Source: Maea johnstoni
Taxonomy: Eukaryota; Annelida; Polychaeta; Spionida; Magelonidae
NCBI GenBank assembly: GCA_963942565.1
Contig: OZ012686.1
Location: 35,840,033 to 35,904,032, forward strand
DNA length: 64,000 nt
Reading direction: 5' to 3'
Shown here: positions 58,901-64,000 of the stretch, in pieces
How positions within the stretch are numbered: the first letter of the stretch is position 1
How the letters are laid out: every line of letters begins with the position of its first letter
The notes under the pieces: generated by a model
The model's input: only the letters and a program-made list of their open reading frames with translations
Databases searched by the model: none
What the model was told of the DNA's origin: nothing
Translations under genes and position numbers: made by a program

Positions 58901-61900
58901 AGGGATGAGCAGGATGATAAAATTGAGAAATTCATGGGATCAGTGTTTCTACCAATAATGAAGGACTATGCAGAGAAAGGTGTCAATGGAATGGATTTTA
59001 TCTATAATAGTCGTGCCCTGTTTGGATCGTTCCTTATGCAGCAGTCTATACGGGATATGATGCTGGCAGGCGGGAGTATCGCCTTTTTGTTCTGCTTCAT
59101 GTGGTTCCAGACAGGCTCTCTGTGGATCACAGGCTGGGCTATCTTTAGCATTATAGCCTCATTCTTTGGGACAAATCTTATCTACAGATTTGTGCTGGAT
59201 TTTCGCTATTTTGGAACTTTCAACATTCTGTCCATTTTCATCATCCTTGGCATCGGAGCTGATGATGTGTTCGTCTTCACGGATACCTGGAAGGCGACTG
59301 GGCATTATGAGTACCCGAGCATAGCTCACCGGATGTCGGACTGCTACCGGAAGGCGGCAGCCGCCATGTTCTACACATCTCTTACCACCTCGGTTGCCTT
59401 TATAGTCAGTACCACCTCTCCACTGCTCTCAATATCTTCATTTGGGGTTTTCTCGGGGGTACTCGTCATCGCGAATTACATATCCGTAATCATATTCTTC
59501 CCGACGGTCGTCATAACCTATCATAACTACTGGGAGAAATGCAAGTGCTGCTGTTGCGCGCCGTGTGCGAAAGGCAAAAAGACTGATATCCAAAATGGCG
59601 CCGGCAACCCTGACGACCGGACCGGAAGTGGACCTGCACTTCCGGTTGTGAGCGACGATCATGTGTCAGATGTACATTTATCAACAACCCAGATTCCTCC
59701 CATACCATGTGTATCCTACAGTGCCTTTGAAGGAGAGGATGAGAGTCATCAACGCCGAAATCTCTTGGTGCGATTCTTCCGTGGGCACTACTTTCATTTC
59801 ATAACGCGCCCCTCTGTCAAGTGGCTAGTCCTCCTTTTCTTCATAATCCTCACAACAGTCTTTATCTACTTCGCTGCACAACTCCAACCGAATGAGGAAC
59901 AGGTTAGTAACTTTGACGCCACTTCACTTTCACCTCGCTGTCTTATGAATGGAATAATACTATCAACCCACTGATGCTTGGAGTGCCAGTAGCATGTCAT
60001 ACATTTGAAAACAATTCCGACATACAGCACGAAATTACAGAATAATTGAAGGAGACAGATTGATTTTGGTTATCACTTACTTGAAAATAAACCAAAAATA
60101 AACTTTGATGCAGAAGATTTCCCTATAGTCAGGCCTAGTTTGGGCGCTGCAGGTGTCAATGGGTTGATATAAATAAATGCACAGAGAAGATTTACGTAAC
60201 AGGCCACTGCGCGCTGGTCACAAAACATACAACTTTGGACAGTACTGAATAGAACTTGCTAGTGGACCTGTCAAAAGGTAACTATGTTTTGTAGTAAGTG
60301 GGGTTCTTTAAATATCTTTTACTCAATGATATAAGTCTAAATGTAGATTGATAAAACGTTTTCATGAGGCCTCCCTCTCTTTATGCCATTCGCTTTTTGT
60401 CCACTATCTGTTTATATCTCTTACAGGCTTTTATTCCATTTGTTCTCAGGTTCGATATTTGCAAATGCAATTTGACTACTTTGATTTTCAGATAAAATTT
60501 GTCGCTGAAGACTCAAATTTTGGAAAGGCTCTTGACCGCTCCGCCAACGCCTTTCAGCCCAGTCAGACCGATGGATCTGTAAAAGTGTACATCATATGGG
60601 GCCTGGCGCTACAGGATATTTCACAGTGCCACATGACTGATCTCACCTGCCTGGGAAGGACAGTATGGGACGACCACTTTGATATGAATCCTGCATCCTC
60701 ACAGCAAGCTTTACTAGTAAGTTTCCATAGGTGTGTATGCATCTTCATTGACTGCAAATAACATTGCAATAATGAATAACAAAAAATAAAAAGTACGAAA
60801 ACAGAAATCGGTCAAAAAATAGATAGTATACTGTACATAGTGTAGTGCACTGTGGACGTGGTGATCCATTATTGGCCCCATTATATCGGGAGTGCAAATA
60901 AAGTTCGACAATTTTGATCGTACCTCATCAATTAGGGAAACAATAAAAAAAGATTTGATGGGGGATTGCAGAACTCAACAATATCCAGTCAAATAATTCT
61001 CACAATGATGTTCTCTTATCAAGATATTATAATAGTAATCAGACTACGTGGACGCACAAGTACCAAATCGGTTAAAGAGATAACCTGTCTACGAATATCA
61101 GTTTGTTTTATACGCTAAAACTAGCCCCATTAACGATCGGATCTCAAAGTCCCTAACATGCATGTACACCTCCTGAAGCACTTCCCAGATATATCTAATC
61201 ATGCTCCCTACAAACATCATTTTAAAAACAAGGGAGTATATTAAAATGGGAATGTAATATATATCATCTGATCCGTCAATGATTACTAAAGTTCTGTGTG
61301 TATTGAAGATGTAAAGTTTAAACCTCCCCAATGATGCCCGTACCAAACCCCATTCATTGCCTCATCTTTATTGGATACACGTATCACAATTAACGGATGA
61401 GAAAAAGTGTCTAATGAGTGACCTTATTTCATTAACACCAAGTGAAATTTGATTGAAACACGTGTGAGCATGTATTATCGATATCATGTTAAACTAAAAT
61501 CTTTTCCATACAGAATTTCTGCCATAAGATGAAAACGCTTCCGGAGAGTGACATCGAAAAGTTGAAAATCAGGAAAGACATAGTAACAGGAATACCTGAA
61601 GTGATGTGTTTTGTAGATGACATGAACGACTTTTTTGATGTAAGTAGTGCAGTAGTGAATCCTTCAAAAAGGACTACCGTATTCTTGGATTTGGAAATAG
61701 TAATGTGATGTCAAGTACTAAGTGCTTTTCTTTTGAAGTCAGTTTGGGGCGATTCCTCAGAAGTATTGTGGGATTTGGTTGATGCACGTTGTAGATGTAA
61801 GATAGTGTACGTACCGTCACCCAGAGAGCAGCAGTGTCTAATGCACTGTTTTATTTGAGATAATGTACATACCAGGGTTGCCTTTATCATGCATAACAAA

Positions 61901-62506
61901 AACGGTATTGTTTGATAATATGTATGCTTCTAAAAGGTAATTATGCAGAGGTATAAATGCAAATTTTTTAGCTAACATCCACATATATTATGCTTAACAA
62001 AAACAATAATGTGTGATACCATAAATGCCTAGCCAATAATACAGAAGCATAAATGTCAATCATAACAGGGGTGTGATCAAGACGCCACCCTTGCCTGCAT
62101 GTAGTAAATGACTGCCTGAAGCGAATTGCAACGAGACAACCACATCATACCGAGTTTGTATCTCGTGCAGGACCGAGTTTGTGATGTTTCTGGTCATAAT
62201 GCAGAAAATCACACAACCATTGTGACCTTTCTTAATTGTGCAATATGTGTGTTCGCGGGCCACACTGCATATACAATGTATTATTACCATTGACCGCTAT
62301 CAGATACGTACAGAGCATTTGATTTAATAGTATCTACAAGCATCCGTTTCTTCCAGTTGGAGCCTAGCGCCATACCACCACGTTACCCTAATGGCACGAA
62401 CCTGACCCTCCCACTATTACAAGCAGATGCCACGGATATCATGACGTACAATCCCACCTTCTATAACATATCCATGCTGGGAGCCAATTTCACCCAACAC
62501 TTTGAG
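46762..62506 (+). CDS. Dispatched (DISP3-like) RND/sterol-sensing-domain protein, 5' half
   Basis: Five exons (46762-46957, 58257-59902, 60450-60716, 61514-61639, 62357-62506) read through in phase for 795 residues and continue off the window. Dispatched proteins are 12-helix RND-fold transporters related to Patched and NPC1; Dispatched releases cholesterol-modified Hedgehog and DISP3 is linked to sterol handling. Visible: first helix (about 69-88), a large extracellular loop (about 90-325), then a sterol-sensing domain of five helices (about 328-480) with GIGADDVFVF at 397-406. The acidic pair in GxxxDD is the proposed ion-coupling site. A cysteine cluster follows (KCKCCCCAPC), then helix 7 (KWLVLLFFIILTTVFIYF) and the second large loop. 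TGSLWIT and GIGADDVFVF look closer to DISP3 than to DISP1, but this is recall. Confidence 0.85.
47224..47490 (+). repeat. 35-bp tandem repeat, 7.6 copies
   Basis: Unit starts GTGCTCACTTAGAATAAACG and ends AGAAGCGGTATTCTT. Copies are identical or nearly so, with a diverged partial copy just before (47195). The lack of divergence indicates recent expansion, about 270 bp into the first Dispatched-like intron. Confidence 0.9.
47608..48042. mobile_element. Foldback element with about 200-bp arms
   Basis: Left arm (47608-47808) and right arm (47838-48042) are inverted copies sharing GTCTGTCTGACTTG ends, ACAAAAAGTTCGTTTTTGCC and CAAAATGTTGATTTTG. The loop is about 28 bp. A third copy of the end word TATAGTCTGTCTGACTC lies at 48966, so the family has other members nearby. 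Open frames on both strands are mirror images and not genes. Confidence 0.7.
50179..50324. repeat. 146-bp near-perfect hairpin
   Basis: Arms of about 67 bp, such as GGATGGAAAGAGGAGGAATC against GATTCCTCCTCTTTCCATCC, with a single substitution and a 1-3-bp offset, around a 12-bp loop TCGGCAAGCCTC. Could be a snap-back MITE or a hairpin RNA precursor; no target duplication is seen. Confidence 0.75.
52239..54842. mobile_element. Second TTAA-flanked DNA element, 2.6 kb
   Basis: TTAA at 52235-52238 and 54843-54846 bracket terminal inverted repeats GGATGCCCGCACCAG plus a run of T (about 24 bp in all, perfect). TTAA duplication allows Kolobok or piggyBac; the GG start favours Kolobok. No transposase is recognisable inside. 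A direct duplication of about 220 bp lies within (52655-52880 and 52945-53165). The ends differ from those of the 11161-13186 element. Confidence 0.7.
52655..53165 (+). repeat. Direct duplication inside the TTAA element
   Basis: Two diverged copies sharing GAAGGATTTTTTTATTTTTT, GTTCTTGCTCTGTAAA or its variant, GGGGGTGTT-CGAGCTACT, ACAGAGCTA-GAATGA and AGGGTACGTTTT. About 290 bp apart start to start. Confidence 0.65.
54967..54995. repeat. Short GC-rich palindrome CCGTGCTACGCACGG
   Basis: CACCCGCCGTGCTACGCACG around 54975 forms a strong stem with a 3-bp loop in otherwise AT-rich sequence. Similar words occur at ends of some non-LTR elements; here I see no neighbouring element body. Confidence 0.3.
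55975..57755 (-). repeat. Satellite array, unit about 200 bp, nine copies
   Basis: Marker word AGCATGTAGAGGAACTTGTG or its variant recurs near 56020, 56254, 56463, 56667, 56851, 57051, 57252, 57452 and 57653. Other shared words are ACCGCATTAGAATTGACCCA and AAAAGATAGTATAAATTCAG. Later copies are more alike than the first three. The array ends about 500 bp before the acceptor of the second Dispatched-like exon. Short minus-strand frames (67 codons) in each unit are by-products. Confidence 0.9.
58257..59902 (+). CDS. Dispatched-like exon 2 (helix 1, first loop, sterol-sensing domain, helix 7)
   Basis: Residues 66-614 in one 1.65-kb exon. Begins after TTTTCAG| in phase 1 with LCLSGHISLIFLTFVLLRLG. 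The loop has several N-glycosylation sites (NSS, NTS, NST). The sterol-sensing domain runs from SIRDMMLAGGSIAFLFCF to VITYHNYWEKC. The donor is GAACAG|GTTAGT; without splicing the frame reads 24 residues further to a stop. An internal methionine is not needed as start because the frame is open to the acceptor. Confidence 0.9.
60450..60716 (+). CDS. Dispatched-like exon 3 (second extracellular loop)
   Basis: 89 codons, phase 0 both sides: VRYLQMQFDYFDFQIKFVAE then KVYIIWGLALQDISQC and WDDHFDMNPASSQQALL. The pattern 'V-hydrophobic-WG' followed by cysteines and a W-D-x-x-F segment is typical of the loop after helix 7 in Dispatched proteins. Acceptor TGTTCTCAG|, donor CTA|GTAAGT. Confidence 0.87.
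61514..61639 (+). CDS. Dispatched-like exon 4 (second extracellular loop)
   Basis: 42 codons, phase 0: NFCHKMKTLPESDIEKLKIR, then VMCFVDDMNDFFD. It has no long open frame outside its splice sites. Acceptor TTCCATACAG|, donor GAT|GTAAGT. Two cysteines probably pair within the loop. Confidence 0.82.
62357..62506 (+). CDS. Dispatched-like exon 5 (second extracellular loop)
   Basis: 50 codons, phase 0: LEPSAIPPRYPNGTNLTLPL, then YNISMLGANFTQHFE, with three or four N-glycosylation sites. Acceptor TTTCTTCCAG|, donor GAG|GTTAGT. No later exon is supported before the window ends; helices 8-12 must lie beyond 64000. Confidence 0.8.
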
Positions 62507-64000
62507 GTTAGTCATGCCTGATGAGCTTTTGGTCATACGCACTTAATATAGTAGCATAGCTAATTCATTCCCATTGTCATACTTGCGCGAGATCTAGTTT
62601 TACTGGAAACTAGTTGGTTAATATAAAGCGACCTCTATTCGGCGGAGAATGTCCCTTACAAGGTGAGATTGCGATGGAGGACAACGTCAAGGTAGAGTGA
62701 CCTCTTTCGACAAAGATATGAACCACACCGCATCGACTGCTGCGTAATGCTAAAAACCCATATACTTTGATATGTACCTCTCTGGTAACTAAAGCCTTGT
62801 CACCTTCCTGCCTTTCCCCAACTTAAAAAGGACCAGTGCTGAATACTTTTTAACGGTGTTCATATCTATGAAACTTAGTCTGTTTGTTTTTTTCATTTTC
62901 AACTATATGAAGGGAAGGCTTTTTAGAGAACCCCGTCGGTATAGTGTTGTTCCTATCCGTGTCGACAGAGGGCGACACCTAATCGCTTATGTCCAAACAC
63001 CTACCTAAGGTGAATGCTTTGTATGATAGTTCTTCTATTATCAAATAGATGACAGCACTGTAAATACAAACACATTCCCTTTGAATATGAATTGGTATGT
63101 ATTTTCAACAGGGGTGTCCAAATATTTTAGTCCAGGAGCACAGTCAATAAATCCTGGAGCACAACACTTTTTGGTGATCGTGGTTCAGTAATAGCTATGA
63201 ATATTTTCACCCGGTGTCATTAGCATTTATTGCAATCTAGAGACAGTATTGATAGTCCATCGGTTTTTAAATACAATTTTTTGCAATATAACTCAAGTGA
63301 AATATCTGAAAGGCTCAATTGGTCATGTTTTGCGAACATTTCTCAGTTAAATATTGCTTTCACTTTTTTGTTTTGCCGCACGTTTTGAAGCCCCTGTCGC
63401 ACGCGGGTGCGACAGTTGGGTACCCCTGTTCAAGCCGTTAAAGAATCACAAAGAATACCAACTGAAGTATTCTACGAGTCATAGATGAATAGGATCGACT
63501 TACCTCAACACATAACAGAAGCATCGCCAAGCGATACGCTTAGCCACGTGTTAGCGGGCGTGTTAGAAGGTTTTTCAGAACATGAGTATGCCATCTGGCG
63601 GCAATTACCAAACTAGAAATTGTAGGCATTTCTCTCCCTCTTTCCAAAAAGTAGAAACGAAAGAACGCATAATTTGCTTTGATGTCCTATTCATAGTTTA
63701 CATATTTTGAGTGGCAAGCATAAATGCTTGGAGGTTGCGATTTATTCTATTTGAATAATATATAATTTTAATGTTAGGGCTATTTAAATGATTTATGTCT
63801 TGCTTTAGCTATTATTATTCTATATACGACGCACCGAGAGAGTAAGACAACTTCACGATTGACCCATCGTATATATTTCATTCTACGGACTTTGAGACAG
63901 GCTATTTAGTCAAGTACCTTTCGAAACACCTTAATATGGTCAATGTAAGAACCTTGACAAATAGTAAGCACTTAGTGTTCTGTGTTAAGGCTACTATATG
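62507..64000 (+). other. Partial Dispatched-like intron at window end
   Basis: Contains the hAT-like MITE at 63109-63428 and otherwise unremarkable AT-rich sequence; the next exon is not visible. Introns 59903-60449, 60717-61513 and 61640-62356 similarly hold nothing recognisable. Confidence 0.55.
63109..63428. mobile_element. hAT-like MITE with TTCAA duplication
   Basis: 320 bp with ends CAGGGGTGTCCAAAT and CAGGGGTACCCAACT (inverted) and TTCAA on both sides (63104-63108, 63429-63433). CAGGGGTNCCCAA is the classic hAT terminus, although hAT duplications are usually 8 bp. A subterminal stem TGTCGCACGCGGGTGCGACA lies near the right end. Confidence 0.75.

Overview
The window is animal nuclear DNA. 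Genes are split by spliced introns with GT-AG boundaries, introns and spacers are long and AT-rich, and microsatellites ((AT)n, (CT)n, (TTA)n, (CTG)n) and small DNA transposons are very dense. There are no operons and no ribosome binding sites. Gene content (a bark beetle/Anakonda-type SRCR and beta-helix protein, an SLC46-type MFS carrier, a Dispatched-type RND protein) and the THAP, Harbinger-like and hAT-like repeats fit a bilaterian, probably a marine invertebrate with a fairly large genome. I cannot place the phylum from sequence alone.

Layout. (1) 220-26432, minus strand: eleven coding exons, in-phase at every junction, of a giant secreted or type I membrane protein. It has a signal peptide, three SRCR domains, parallel beta-helix stretches and CUB-like segments. 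About 2179 residues are encoded here and the 3' end lies outside the window. Its two largest introns (10068-15889 and 16063-26144) hold most of the microsatellites, a 2.0-kb TTAA-flanked THAP transposon and a TA-flanked palindromic MITE. (2) 26433-33843: the divergent intergenic region, with a candidate TATA box for gene 1 and two or three small inverted-repeat elements. (3) 33844-42833, plus strand: a complete four-exon SLC46-like proton-coupled transporter gene of 554 residues. Its first intron is occupied by a 4.4-kb nest of inverted-repeat DNA transposons built from a TCGAATGCGA motif. (4) 42834-46761: a spacer with a SINE-like tail and a likely poly(A) signal. (5) 46762-62506 and beyond, plus strand: the 5' half of a Dispatched (DISP3-like) sterol-sensing-domain gene. 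Its small first exon is joined in phase to a 1.65-kb second exon across an 11.3-kb intron that carries satellites, hairpins and another TTAA-flanked element. (6) 62507-64000: the following intron, with a hAT-like MITE.

The three genes are not an obvious functional unit. Gene 1 homologues act at epithelial tricellular/septate junctions, SLC46 proteins carry folate-like or muropeptide-like solutes across plasma or lysosomal membranes, and Dispatched proteins move lipid-modified ligands or sterols. I found no clearly new biological system. The most unusual items are the TCGAATGCGA transposon nest, two unrelated TTAA-flanked elements, a 74-bp perfect palindrome at the head of a palindromic 44-bp tandem array, a roughly 50-unit pure CTG repeat, and the internal three-module construction of the bark-type protein.
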